A DNA stretch of 64,000 nucleotides from Hedera helix. Taxonomy: Eukaryota; Streptophyta; Magnoliopsida; Apiales; Araliaceae. Both the position numbers and the translations under genes were made by a program. The stretch spans positions 37,216,498 to 37,280,497 of the forward strand of contig OX359267.1 in assembly GCA_947179155.2 (NCBI GenBank). The letters are read 5' to 3'. The notes beneath the pieces were generated by a model. The model was not told the DNA's origin, ran no database searches, and saw nothing but the letters and a program-made list of their open reading frames with translations. Positions 35,890-48,519 of this stretch are shown one piece after another (positions within the stretch are counted from its first letter, which is position 1; each line of letters opens with the position of its first letter).

Positions 35890-38800
35890 CAGTACTTTTT
35901 TTTTTCCTTCCAGCAGATTGTCCACAGTAACTTTTAATACACCACTAAAAAAAAAATTATACTTTCAAGTAAGCTTTAACTCTTCAATAAAAATCCAAAA
36001 AAAATACCAATCACTTAATATCAATTTATAACATGAAAATTTAATTTTTCATGATTTAATTCTATTCTTTTCATAAAAATTATTATACCAAATAAACTAC
36101 TATAAATCATAACTTTTTGTGTATAACTCCATTTTGAGTGATCCAAACTTTATTTTTCTCATGATTTAATGTTCTATAATATTAGAATATTAAATCTAAA
36201 TATTATAAAAATTATTTTTGGTCATTATTTTGAGACTTGATTTAACACCACGAAACACATGTTTTTAGCATATAAATTATACCAAAATATAAACCAAGCA
36301 TATTAAACTCAAGCATGGCATAAATATTACTACTACACATTATTAACTATATTAACATGCTTATACTCGCATGTTGGTTTATTTAGTTTAAGAACAAAAC
36401 TAGATTTAAAATAACTATTACCTTGATTTAATGACTATTTTTCTTTTTCTTCCAAAATATGTGGTGAGATTTGAAGGCATGAACAAAATGAACTCCCCCT
36501 CCTTCCTTATCCTTGCTTTCTCAAGTATTTTGCTCTCACTAAAATGTTCTCTCCACTCTATTTTGGACTTAGAAAAACAAAAATGAAGTGCAATGTCTAC
36601 AATTTCAAGTATACTTGAAAAATGATAGATACACATAATATATCTAATAATCTAGACCATTATATGCTAGCTATTGGATACTTACACAAGCTAAACACAT
36701 TAGGTGAAAAGAGGGATGGTGTCCATGTACTATAAAAGCCAAACAAGTAACCATAAATAAAAAAATGTAAAATAAAATAAAACAAACATCATTTCTCTCT
36801 TTCTTCTCTAGCACATGGCTGATGGAGCACTTCTTTGTCCCAAAAAAATTGTCTCATGTATTACTTATTTAATAAATAATAAGTTACATAATATATTTTT
36901 CAAGTAGGTCAAATATTAGACTTTGTTTTAATTTCTTTTGGGCTTCATTTAAATTGTTTGGGCTACTAGTTTGCCAAGTTTTATTATTTTTCACTTGGGC
37001 TACTAATTGATCCATGTTGGGCCAATTTAATAGGTTTACACATTAATTATCCAAGTTTATGATTAAATAATTAATTAGATTAACTACATAATTAAATACT
37101 CTAACCCATTAATATTAAATTACTAAATGGACTACTAAATATTATTATTAATATTTCACATTATTTACATTAATTAATAATCATATTAATTAATTTATTA
37201 TATTTATTTAACTCATTATATTCAATTTCATTAAATATTTAATTAATAGGAAACTTATCAATTATTTTGATATTAAAACTTTAGGGTTTATTCACTAATT
37301 TAATTAACATATTAGTGACTCACTTTAATTAACTCTAGCAATTAATCACATAATCACTTAATCACGTAATTAATTAATCACACAAAAAGATTTAATTAAT
37401 CTCGTAAAACTAATTCGTTAGAAATTAAATTAATAATTTAATTAATAATGACGTATAAATTATAGGACATTACACCAACTCTACGACTAACGAAATCTCA
37501 TATCGTAGTGCAACAGGAGTATTGTCAAGTAAGGAGAAGATGTTCAACATAGAAGACAAAGTTGCTAAGGACAAAGGTGAACAAATTAATGAAGAAGTTA
37601 AAAGATCCGGTGCCAAGCAGAAAAGAAGACAAGAAAGGAGAAGATCAGCAAAACTACTTTCAGGTGAAAGAAGAAAACATAAATCACTCCAAGAATGGAA
37701 GAATTCATAGAATTTTGTCAAGTAAACTCATCACAGCCCAACAAGGACAAATGACTCTAGTCAAAGAAGTTAAAGTGCTTAAGATCGTAGAATAAAATAG
37801 AACAAAATACCCTAAGATCATTTAGCTATAAATATCGTTGAGCAATTTCAAAATGTAGAGTTACTACATTGATAAGTCGGCTCAGTGCTACCTATCAAAG
37901 AACGTAATGTCAAAGGTTTTGTGAGACAAATTCATTATGATACAAAATTAGAGTAATCTTCACCAAAGGCACAAGGAGCAACATATGAATCAACGACAGC
38001 TAGCTTACCAGAAGAAGAAGAAGACATGATCTCCACTATTACAGGAGTATACTGACAAGAAAGTTAATGGATATCATAATCCTGCAAATGATAAGTGATC
38101 AAGTGAAGGGGGGGGGGGAAATTAAAAGAAGACATATGACATTTGTTACGAGAATGGAAGCATTGGACAAAGATCTTGAGGAATCTACATCATATATCAT
38201 CTCAAAGGGGAGTTGATCTAGCCAAAGGAAAAACTGAGAAAGAATAAAGATCAAGGTTAAAGGAGAAGAGGAAATCTTAATAACCTCAGGCAAATAAAGG
38301 GAGAATGGATGAACTCACAGTTTGTAGAACAAAAAAAAAGCTTAAAAATGACAGCTCTAAGTTCATAAAGTCGATTTAGAGGTCATAGAACAAATTGCAA
38401 AATTGTAGAGTTCACTCCAAGAACATAGAATCAGAAGCCGAATTGCAGAGCCTACTCTAGGATATAATTTATAGAAGTAAATTGCAAAATCATGTAAAAT
38501 GTAAAGTCCACAGAAGTTGATTGTAAAGCTATCAGAGTGTAGAGCAAGCTGGAGAATCACAAATCGTAAAGTTAAGTGCTGACAAATGACTCAGGAATGA
38601 ACGTCTTAGAAGTCAGTAACATTCAAGCTTGTCTACAGAAGAACGAGGATTTTGAGACAGATGAATGACCAATAAATAACTTAAGTAGAAGGGAAGAGTA
38701 AATTAGTCTAACAACTACCTTAATTAGCCACATGGTTCCTACTGAAAAGAAAAGTTAAAAGCACTTTGTAAAGCTCAAAGAATCATACGATCTGAAAGAC

Positions 38801-39147
38801 CGTGGAAGTTAACAACATATCTCATATGTGGACTGATACTGAGATACTCTGAAGAATTAAGAGCTCAAAACAGATACTAGTCCTGACAAGTTCAAATGGA
38901 AGGAAGACAAGGATATATCTAATGGTTATTTGACAAAAGCAACACTAGATATGAGGTTTTCATTTTTAGTAAAATGATAAGAAGATAGAGCTAAAAGTTA
39001 TCTGACTTAGTATCCTCATAACATCGTTCGTAATCTTCAAAGATCTAAACATTAAATAAAGCAACAGTTATTTTTCAATGGACAGAAGCCCCAACAGATA
39101 AATCTTCAACGATCAAATCTCTAACGGACAAAATGATAGAAATCTCT

Positions 39148-39156
39148 CTATATAAG
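39148..39156 (+). promoter_or_regulatory. TATA box of the copia-like solo LTR
   Basis: CTATATAAG follows CTCT, about 900 bp before the LTR end, in the element orientation. Confidence 0.5.
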
Positions 39157-39175
39157 GATTACAATGAAGATATCA

Positions 39176-39201
39176 AGAGAGAGAGAGAGAGAGAGAGAGA
39201 G
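39176..39201. repeat. GA microsatellite
   Basis: Thirteen GA units just downstream of the LTR TATA box, with a shorter run near 39233. Confidence 0.9.
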
Positions 39202-40058
39202 TAGACCAATTATAATGATAATATCTGGTTTGAGAGAGAGAGAGATACACAAAAGAAGATAAGAAGAAGAAAATCGATCTGTTGAACAGACATATCATGA
39301 ACCTAAAGTCAAGATGAACTTTGGAGGATCGGTTTAAAGAGTGATTTCTATAAAAGGAAAGCAGGAGAAACAAAGGTATATCCAGAGGCTCAAGAGATCA
39401 ATGAAAAAGAGAAATCACCTTGCTGCTAAGTTCTCTCAGAGGAGGGGAACTAAATGCCAACTTAGTAGCACCTCAAACACCTTCATCGACAATAGCAGAA
39501 AGATAAGACTTAGTGGCTCGCTTGATTCTGAGTGAATCAGATCCTGTGTGGAACGGACTTAGTGTCTAGTTGGCGTGGTTCTGACTGAACATGGTCTCAG
39601 TGACCTATGCCGAGATTTAGTGACTCGAATGAATCTTAGTAATTCAGTGTTGTAATAGATCTGAGTGATCTGATTGTAATGATTGAGAATATCCTTAGTG
39701 GATTCCTTGTTAGAAGTGAATAAGAGTGGAGTATGAGATCTTTATGCTCCGAACCATTTAAAAATCATTGTGTCATTGTCACTTGCTTAATTTTTTATTG
39801 CATTACAAATGTCATAACTTTTATAACTACTTAAATTGTTTTATATTTGGCAATATAACAATTCAGAAACATAACTTAAAGCTCAAACTGCAAATTAAAT
39901 AACTCAGATCAAGAAGGGGTATTTTATCAAATCAACAATTCTGCTGCAATTTCATAAAGATAAGAATTTGATAATTGTGCTTATAAATTTTAAAGTGGTC
40001 TATTCAACCCTCCTTCCCTTCTAGATCCATTTTTGTGCCCTCTGGGAACAACATAGTG

Positions 40059-41987
40059 TTTGTTGTTTTACAAATGTAAATGTAAGTTTAGATGCAATTA
40101 GGATTCCCAGCTTGTATATAGTTTGAGATTTCAAGTTTTTATTTTGAAATTTCAACCAAATGGAGTAGTGAATACTCTCACTGATAATCTAATTAAGTGG
40201 CTAAGTTGTGTTAATATTTATAGTATTATAAGCATATGCATGTGCAATATTTTCTTAATTCAAACAAATTTTCATTTTTGCCTAAAATGAGAAAATTCTT
40301 CACTAAAAAAGAAAAGTAAGAAAGGAAAAAGAAAATTAGCTTTTAAGTGTTAAAAGTTAAAAAGAACTTCCATAGTACCTTTAGGTATCATTTATTTGTT
40401 GGAATGTGAACTATTAGAGTTTGTCTTATTATAAATGTACATATTTGGCAAAAAGAAGATAGGGCAAATAACAAAAATATACTCCGAAATTGTCACCTTC
40501 TTCATTTTTAACCCACATATTTAAAAACAATTAATTAACACCTTATTCAATTTTTAAAAGACAATGTCGCTCCCCTTAGCCGGTTCCCGTCAATTTCTTG
40601 TCAGAATACAGTTTGGCTACCTAATATGTATGTTGACTTATATTAGCCGTATTTTCCTATATAAAATCATAATATAATTTAATATATCTACAAAGACTAG
40701 GGGATAAAAAGTAATAACACAAGCAACTAAATAAAGAAAAAAAAATATATCATTTTTCTTTTTCCGAAAAAAGCAAACCGAAAAAGAATCCTCCAAATTA
40801 AAGGCATTGTTCATCATCTTCTTCTTCTCACTAATTAAAACCCTAACTCATACCTAGAAAAACTCCTAAATCCTAATTAAAACTAATCATAAACCCTAGA
40901 CTGCCTGAGTCCTTTGCAGCGGCTGATAATTTATAATCGTGGATGAAATGAATAGGGATAAAAAAAGTGTTCTGGCCTTCAATATAGTCCATGAACTCTT
41001 CAAGTTGTCCAATGTGTCTAGAAAGAACTGACTAACGGACCCGCTGATTTTTTAACCTACATTGAATTATATGTATTAGAAAAAAGTGAGAAATTAGGCA
41101 AATATATGTGTGTGTTGACGACCAATTTTGCACCTGACAAAACCACCAAAAGAGAAGGCCAAAAAGTACGCCAATACATGCTGAAAATATAAATTGTACT
41201 ATAAAGAAAGAACTCAAAATATAAGAACACAAGAATTAACGTGAAAATCCAAATTAGGAAAAACCACGGGGGAAAGATCTCTGAAATCCACTAGAATGAT
41301 ATTAAAAGTGTTACAACATTCTCACGGGGGAAATAATCATCTGTGCACGAGTTAACGTATACTGATATATGTTGACATATAATGATTTGTAATGAGATAT
41401 GACAATGTTTCTTCATACACATGGGGTATATGTCTACCCTTTGATATTTACTGACGTGTATGAATGGTGTTTGTGTGTTCACGTTGTTTATCACTATAAT
41501 TCTCTGTATATCGGTGTGTGTCGGAGTGTGATCAAGATGTAGTATTTGGGTTGAACTGTATCATCTGGGTTTAATGTTTATGATGTATAATCTCCTTCTC
41601 TCTCTTCTCCGTGTGATGTTGACTCAGTTGATTCTGATCCCCCTGTATGTGTCGGAGTGTGACCAAGGTGGAGTATTCTGGTCTAATATTTGGCGTAATG
41701 GAAAAGATGATATCTTCTCCCTCTTCTCTATAATGTGTCATGTCCCCTCTTATCTCATCTCCGACTCTCTGTATATAAAACATATAAAGTGATCGCCCCC
41801 CTCAATCTAATGTGTCTGCAAAGATATTTCTTGGTAATGCCCCACCGCCTAAAATCTTATAAAGTAAAACTGTCACCATCTTTCCACTTGCATGATTTTA
41901 CAAATATCTAAATAGTGAGTCATCACCTAAATATTTACACACCAACAGTGTGTATATATAGATATAGTGAGAGAAAGAGAAAATTAC
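40059..41987. other. Unresolved region, possible LTR debris
   Basis: No clear gene. At about 41230-41290 it has wording typical of LTR repeats (GAATTAACGTGAAAATCCAA, then AAAAACCACGGGGG). At about 41510-41700 it has two imperfect copies of a GTGTCGGAGTGTGA-containing unit. A minus-strand open stretch at about 40860-41030 (containing QLEEFMDYIEGQN) is the only protein-like fragment, and I cannot place it. Confidence 0.35.
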
Positions 41988-42049
41988 CAATGAAGGCGTT
42001 TACAGAGCTGATTAAGGCGATCGAGAGTAGAATTCTTGGAAGGGTCCAT
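41988..42049 (-). other. Candidate first coding exon, unknown gene
   Basis: On the minus strand an ATG at 42049 opens 20 codons (MDPSKNSTLDRLNQLCKRL and one more) and reaches a possible donor G|GTAATT at 41987. The upstream CTTCTGCTTCTCTTACTC stretch looks like a plant 5' UTR. No downstream exon was recognised to the left, where repeat-like DNA begins, so it may be a displaced gene start. Confidence 0.25.
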
Positions 42050-42414
42050 AGCCACTAGAGAGTGAGTAAGAGAAGCAGAAGAAATTCAGTTATGAGTGAT
42101 CCGACCTGGTAAATGACTCTGTCACTGTTATACCACGCCCACCTCGTCGGACTGTGAGTTTGCTCAACAAAGGCTTGTAATCGCCATTTGAAGAGGAATT
42201 TAATTAGGGTATATGAGACGTGGCAGACGCCGTTGAAGAGATTGGAGAAAGGAAAAGGTAAGCTTCAATTTTTACATTTTATTTGGTAGACTAACACGTA
42301 CATTGTATGTCGTATATATATACCTTATTTCATACTTTTTAAAAATATATATATACTTTTGTTAATATTTTGACACGTGATTTTTTTAGATGAGTAATTG
42401 ATTGGAACCGACAA

Positions 42415-42415
<1 letters not shown>

Positions 42416-42509
<94 letters not shown>
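42416..42509. repeat. AAT microsatellite
   Basis: About 31 uninterrupted AAT units. An apparent poly-Ile frame across it on the minus strand is an artefact. Confidence 0.97.
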
Positions 42510-43842
42510 GATTGTATTTTAAAAATTCATGAAAGTATTGATTTTTTATTTGCAAATATGTGGGGAAAAAATAAAAAAACATGACAATGTCGGGCTACAA
42601 TTTTGTTATTTGCCCAAGAAGATAAGTAACTATATATTTTTAATTTCTCTTAAGGGAAAGAAACCATGAATATAGATATATATGATGCTATTGAAAACCT
42701 TCAAAAAATAATTTATACACATTCTTACATCATCATAAATTTTGATTACATGATTATATATACTCTGTGAGTTCCAAAATTAGAAATATATTTATAATAT
42801 GAATTTTTTAAAGAATAATTTTAGTTTTTAAATATATCTTTAATATTAGCTAAAAAAAAATAGTAATTGTAAGACCCCGACTTTTATGAAATACAAATTA
42901 AATTTTTCTTTATATGTTTTCTTCTGAAAACGGTAAATGAATAAATTGACAAAAATAAAAATTAAGAAATATTTGTATAAATTTTATCTTGTCGGAGAAT
43001 ATTCCTTTTGTCGGGAAATATTCGTTCTGTCGAGAAATATTCGATTCGTACGACGGCACCGAAATAACCAAATATTGGTGGACCCCCACAATGAATTATT
43101 GTTGGATATAGAAAGCGACATACGTAACATTTCTATATAAATATAGTCAACGGTACTATCACTTTTACCTGTTAAAATAACCGGTGGTAAAAGAATAGTA
43201 ACATACGGTATTGCACAGTAGCACACGGTATTGCACAGCATTTCATATTAATGAACTGATAAAGTGGCTATTGTACTATATTGACTTTAGAACCAATAAT
43301 TGTCACATGCATAATAATTTATATTATTGAGCTTATAATTGTCACAGTAGCATATGCACAGTAATTTACATTACTGAATCAATAATTGTCATTACACAGT
43401 AACGGGCTATTTTTTTATTTATTTTCAGCATTTATTGTTATCTCTTTTATGATATTGATTAAACTGTGGTATTCTATCATTAGTTAATTTCTCTACTTAT
43501 CTAACTCAGAAAGCCAACTACACTACATTTAATAACAATTAGTAATAATAATGAATAATTGTGAATTATTGTTGAATAATTGAATTGATAAAGTTATTTA
43601 TTTTTATTATAATAAATTATATAAAGTTATTTATTTTTATATATAAAGTTAATTGATTTATATAAAGTTAGTTGTTTTATATATAAAGTAAATTGAATGG
43701 TATAGATTAAAGATGATCTTTAAATGAATGGTTTAGATTAAGGAAATCTTAAAAGATGAAATGAGTGGTATAGATTAAACATTATCTTGAAATATACGGT
43801 TTGGATTAAATTAGGAAATCTTGGTTTATGATAAGATTTTTG

Positions 43843-43853
43843 GCTATAAATAG
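43843..43853 (+). promoter_or_regulatory. TATA box of the solo LTR
   Basis: CTATAAATAGA occupies the same place as the element 1 LTR TATA box. Confidence 0.6.
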
Positions 43854-44149
43854 AGGCCTTAACTTAAAGATTTTTCTTAAAAACTTCCTTGCTTATTCTT
43901 TCTTTCACTCTCCAAATATTTCTTTATATAAGTTCTCTTTGAGTATGCTAAAGTCATCTTGAGTATTTGTGAAAATCTGTAAGTGTACAAATACTGACCA
44001 AGTTGATCAACTTCATATTTAGTCACGCGTTAATGTAAGGGATACCATATTGTTCATCTTTCACTATTCAAACTTACTACGGTAAGGGATTATTATTCTT
44101 TGATTCTCGAAAATAATATCGTTTCTTCCTTACTCGTAAGATGTGTCAT

Positions 44150-44430
44150 TTATTTTCATGTATTAATTTATGGGAATAACCTGACTACACGGACTACCAC
44201 ATGTTTGATGAATAATCTTTCTTATTCATTCTTTATTAATTTGTAGGAATAACCCGACTACGTGGATTACCACATGTTTGGTGAATAACCTTTCGTATTA
44301 ATTCCTTATTAATTTGTGGTAATAACCTGACATGTTTGGTGAATAACCTTTCATATTCATTTGTTATTAATTTTTTAGAATAATCTGACTACGCGAACTA
44401 CCGCATGTTTGGTGAATTACTCTTCGTATT
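44150..44430 (+). repeat. Minisatellite 1 in the solo LTR
   Basis: Four imperfect units marked by CATGTTTGGTGAATAA (near 44196, 44274, 44328 and 44404). Spacing is about 78 bp except for one shortened 54-bp unit. Element 1 LTRs lack the array. Confidence 0.85.
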
Positions 44431-44834
44431 TGTCTCTTATTGGTAAAGTTTCCTACAATGATGATATATTCTTTAATAGTTTGCGCTTCATCTAATATCA
44501 TTTCAATTGAGCCTTTCTATTTTTCTAAATCTTTCTATTGAACCTTAACCGTTATTCTGAACTATGGATCTTGAATATCATTCTTGAATTTGAGTTCACA
44601 TCATGTTGACAATTTGAACATTATTTGAATCTGCACAAAGAAAAATCATAAACTTTCGTTATTTATTGATCATACTGTTTCTTCTGATTCATCATCTATA
44701 TCACTATTGTTATTCTGATCATCAAGAACCATATTGTTGTGAATATCTGTGGCCTGGGGCACAGATAATAGGATAAATGCGATATAATTGTTGTGTCTTT
44801 TAGGGCACGTGGTGAATGTTCCCTTTGGCCGGGG

Positions 44835-45225
44835 GCAAAGAACAACTATTGTTTGGTATGATTATGACCAAAGGCTGAATACTGGTATAATCATGACCGT
44901 TAGTGATATTTTGATTATATTTGGCCCGTAGTGCAAAGATGAACTGTTGTTTGGTATGCTTATGACCAAAGGTTGAATACTGGTATAATTATGACCGTTG
45001 GTGATATTTTGAATATCTTTGGCCCGTAGTGCAAAGTTGAAATGTTGTTTGGTATGATTATGACCAAATGCTGAATACTGGTATAATCATGACCGTTTGT
45101 GATATTTGAATATCTTTGGCCCGTAGTGCAAATATGAACTGTTGTCTGGTATGATTATGACCAAAGGCTGAATACTGGTATAATCATGACCGTTGGTGAT
45201 ATATTGAATATCTTTGGTCCGTAGT
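44835..45225 (+). repeat. Minisatellite 2 in the solo LTR (98-bp unit)
   Basis: About four units of 97-98 bp marked by GGCCCGTAGTGCAAA (near 44923, 45021, 45118 and 45216), each with ATTATGACCAAAGG and GGTATAATCATGACCGTT. It expands a sequence that occurs once in element 1 LTRs. The two arrays explain most of this LTR's extra length. Confidence 0.9.
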
Positions 45226-45815
45226 GCAAAAATGAACTGTTAACTTGCATGATTATGATCAGGAACTATGAAATTGAATTAACATGACCAGTGGTGTTTT
45301 AGGTAATAAAAGTTAATGACATTTTTCTTAAAAAAAGAAGCAAGTGGACATCATAGTCTACATTATTTTTCTAATAGATTGCTCATTCCGCTGCTATCAT
45401 TGATCTGAACTTTGTTCAAGAATTTAACTGCAGTTCTTGATATAAAGCTTATTGTCTATTATATTCAGTTAAGAACTTAACTGTTGAAGGCTAATGATAA
45501 TTTATTTGTCATTATCTTAGTCATGGTATTTTCTTACTGGGCTATTTGAGCTCACCCTTTCCTTTTGTTCCATTATTTTTCAACAGGAGATGAGAGAGTA
45601 GCTGGGTCTACCCGGAGAATGGAGTGAAGGTCCAAGGGATAGCTACAGTAGTTTTCACATATTGTAAATAGTGTGACAATAATAGTAAAGACTTATTTGT
45701 GTATTATCGAGTTCTGTATTTTTGTGCTTTGCACTGGATTATAATAATTTTGTTGTAGTCTTTTGGTGTCTCAAATTAGGCTGTGTAGACCCGAATTTGG
45801 GGGCGTCATAGTAAT

Positions 45816-47004
45816 GGTGGTAAAAAAATAATTATGATAAATTAAAGATAACATGTCACTTTATAGTCTTATAATAAAAATATATTTATAATTATAAAAT
45901 CGATTGAAAATAAAAATACCTATCAAGCACCAATTTAGGTACCGACTTGTAAGTCAAGTTCCACTACAGACACCAAAATTTTATTTATCCCTTATCTAGA
46001 TCTGTTAGCCTAGTCAAACTTTTCCGTCATGTTCGTTAGTCAAATTTAATAATTTGACATAAATATGTTTTCAAATACAATCAGCAGTTTATAAGTTTTT
46101 TTTAATACAATCACCCATTTATAAGTTTTTTTTAATACAAATATCAATTTATCACTTTTTTTTAGTTAAAATACTAACTTGTAAGTTGGGTTTCACACCA
46201 AAAATTGATTTATCCCATAGTAGGGATATATATAATTCGTCACCCAAATAGTTGTGGTTCTGCCCAAATAGTTGTCGCGTCACCAAATGTAAAGCCCTTC
46301 TTAGGCAATGGACCATGGGCCCAATTATTAAGTCTAGGCTCCCAGCAGGCTGCAGCTTAAGGTTAACATTAACAATTTAATATTATTTTAATAATTAAAA
46401 ACTATTTTTTTTAAAAAGAAATTTACTATTCAATTAATCGAGTATCCGAATAGTAAAATTTCACTATCCAAAACCAAATTTCAAAACCAAATTTTATTTC
46501 AGTTATAACTGAAATTGTCCAAATAAACGAAATATTTTGGTTAAAATTTTTGGTTTGATTCAGTTATGTTCAGTTATTTGATTTTACTTATTTTTTGCTC
46601 TGTCCTAGTAAAGGCTACTGAATCGTATTTGGCTTTTATAATCTAAAAGGGTTGAAAAAATTCACAAATAATCTACTCGAGACAATGGTCTCTATGTAAT
46701 TTTGAAAAGTTCAAGTGCTTTATAAAATGTGTTTAATCGCACTCCAATTTGACACAAAAATATGGTCAAAGTTCAAACAAAGCATTTTCAAATTTTCAAA
46801 CATTAAGAGTATGTTTGGAACTTGACAAACTAGGTCAAAAGAATGAAAAAAACTCAAAAATAATTATTTTAAAAAAAAATGAGAAAAAGTTATTTTTTAA
46901 ATCTCTCTATATCACAAAATTTTAAAATTTTACAAATTGATTTAATCAAACTTAAATAACTCTTTTTTTAGAACAAAAAAACAATATTTATCCAGATTAG
47001 AATT
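45816..47004. other. Intergenic stretch with dispersed repeat
   Basis: Positions 45900-46230 are a reverse copy of the repeat at 18740-19135, with a local triplication of TTATAAGTTTTTTTTAATACAA-like text at about 46090-46165. Positions 46480-46610 resemble hAT-MITE debris. No gene is seen. Confidence 0.45.
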
Positions 47005-47311
47005 TAAAGTAAATAATATTACCAAATAGTTCATCTAATCAAGATTAGTTTGCACAACAGAATATTCGTTTCAAAAACTCCCTTTAAAGATTTATAAAAC
47101 TTCTTAGTTAAGTTTAGACTGTATTGAAGTTAGTCATCTATTCAGTCAACCAATCATAGCAGTTATATCTATATATGACAGAATTTAAATGACTGAATGT
47201 AAATAACACCAGAAAGTTTAAGTGGTTCAGAGACTGAATAACTCCTACTCCACTCTTCTACTTTAATAAGTAGAAAATCCACTAAGGATGGCTCATACAG
47301 AACCCTTCAAA

Positions 47312-47440
47312 CCCAGCAGGTTTGGCTAGTTTAGTCACTAAGACAAGGACACAAATGCCCTCTTCAAGTCCAGCAGACTTGGCTTCTTTAGTCACTAAGA
47401 CAAGGACACAACTGCCCTCTTCAAGTCCAGCAGACTTGGC
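47312..47440 (+). repeat. 57-bp tandem repeat in LTR
   Basis: Two copies of a unit starting TTGGCTAGTTTAGTCACTAA, plus a partial third, also present at about 55703-55831. The unit is divisible by three and so makes a repetitive 19-residue chance frame. Confidence 0.9.
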
Positions 47441-48519
47441 TCCTTGTTTGTTGATAGATGTTGGAGTTGCTGCTGAGTTATACTTTAAGTTCCATTGTCT
47501 TTAAATACTCAGTAGCAGGATGTGATCATGCTTGAAATGATATTGAGTTCGGCAATGATGCTTGGCTTCTTTGTATGCTCAATAGCTACTTGTGATCACC
47601 CATTGTATTGCTAAGCTTTGGCAATTCAGCTCCTTTGGTACTTGATAACTTCTCGACACGAACTTCTGAGATGACTGTGAAGCTCATTCCTTTTGGTACT
47701 CAGTTGTTCCTTCTTATCATAGACATTTTATTGCCTCTCGAGATGTGCTTCTAAGATGACGGTGAAGCTTCTCCTTTTTGGTACTCAGTAGCTAACATGT
47801 CCGTATCAAGTTGGCATTTAGGCTTCTCTTTTTCACATGCTTAGCAGCTTTGAACACTTATCTTGCAATAGAGTCATTTCTCTCTATGTATCTCTCAATT
47901 CAGTGTTAGTGTTCTGGTGGATCGTAGAGTGTTCTTCAGCATATTCATTTTTGTTTCGCTCTAAGATCTGTTGTTGTCCACCATCCTCTCTTTTATTTTC
48001 AACAACCACTCTCTTTGTGAGCATTTATCTTTATATATATATTTGTGCATATTTTACCGTTTCAAAAGATCCGTTGGGTTCCTTTGGCTTTGTGCAGATC
48101 CTTGATATCTTTGATGTTGACTTTCTGTTGCTTGTGTCAGTGCTTCTTCCCTTTTCTGACATATGAATTGTCACATCAACCTGTACCTTTGCTTTCTGCA
48201 TGTTTAGCCGTTACACTTCCAGAGTTGTATATCAAGGATTATTATATATTTAACCTTCTGATTCATCATTAAATATCTTCCTTGACTTTAATAACTAGCT
48301 GCTCCATTGCTGTCAGAGATGTCCTGTTATTCTGATTATTTTTACCAGCTTGTTGAGTAGTAGGTTCTTACTTATAGTCGTCTGGTCACAAAGTCCTCTG
48401 TGACACTGACGTGCATCTGTTCCTTAACAGCATTTAATCTTTCTCTAATCTGGAAGATGAATATTCTCTCTTCTCTTGCACCATATTGCAGTTCTGCTCC
48501 TTTACTGCTTCTGATGGTG

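Larger units (their letters stand above)
20134..37474 (-). mobile_element. Ty3/gypsy chromovirus, element 2, with nested insertions
   Basis: The element lies on the minus strand: 5' LTR 33416-37474, internal 25842-33415, 3' LTR 20134-25841. A perfect CCAAC target duplication sits at 20129-20133 and 37475-37479. It carries an extra ORF, gag, protease, RT, RNase H, integrase and chromodomain. Removing the nested LTR with its 64-bp duplication and the foldback MITE from the 3' LTR, and the 181-bp duplication from the 5' LTR, leaves about 3.87-3.88 kb for each, which supports the reconstruction. LTR similarity is high by eye, so insertion was fairly recent. Several nonsense changes and two nested insertions make it non-autonomous. 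Confidence 0.92.
33416..37474 (-). repeat. 5' LTR of element 2
   Basis: A 4,059-bp LTR from TGTGACGCCCCC to AGGACATTACA in plus orientation. It is collinear with 20134-25841 apart from the insertions in that copy and a 181-bp tandem duplication here (34667-34847 and 34848-35028). It contains the palindrome array at 35725-35889. Confidence 0.92.
19174..40053 (+). mobile_element. Copia-like solo LTR split by gypsy element 2
   Basis: The left part 19174-20133 begins TGTTAGTACA and is preceded by TAGTG (19169-19173). The right part 37475-40053 ends GGGAACAACA and is followed by TAGTG (40054-40058). Without the 17.3-kb insert and one TSD copy, the LTR is about 3.5 kb. Its 3' end (TTCTAGATCCA, then TGTGCCCTCTGGGAACA) matches the LTR end of the copia-like element at 55317, so the two are related. 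No primer site, polypurine tract or internal region remains between the parts, so a solo LTR is inferred. Confidence 0.75.
37475..40053 (+). repeat. Right part of the split copia-like solo LTR
   Basis: It starts with the CCAAC duplication and CTCTACGA motifs. It contains an 11-base G run (38108-38118), a TATA box (39148-39156, CTATATAAG), a GA microsatellite (39176-39201), and the conserved CTTCTAGATCCA...GGGAACAACA terminus. Short open frames (for example 37522-37795) are Lys-rich chance frames. Confidence 0.7.
42868..45808 (+). mobile_element. Solo LTR of the element-1 superfamily (second subfamily)
   Basis: A 2,941-bp LTR from TGTAAGACCCCG to GGGGGCGTCA, flanked on both sides by TAGTAAT (42861-42867 and 45809-45815). 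Ty3/gypsy elements normally make 5-bp duplications, so the two extra bases may be chance. It shares the GGGCACGTGGTGAATGTT block, the TTTCAGATGATAAAA-like end region and the terminus with element 1. The 3' part of the chimeric LTR at 12606-13809 belongs to this subfamily. It has no internal region. Confidence 0.88.

Noticed and set aside
37470..37795. Lys/Glu-rich frames to the right of gypsy element 2
   Set aside because: They lie in the copia-like LTR, overlap on both strands and show no domain.
40920..41030. Short open stretches on both strands (MNRDKKS... and ...QLEEFMDYIEGQN...)
   Set aside because: They are too short, with no clear splice sites or recognised homology. Left as unresolved.
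42325..42582. 85-codon open frame with a long Ile run on the minus strand
   Set aside because: It is the translation of the AAT microsatellite at 42416-42509.
47322..47504. Repeated Ser/Pro peptide frame, also at 55713-55895
   Set aside because: It is the 57-bp LTR tandem repeat read in a multiple-of-three frame, with no start context or wider coding signal.
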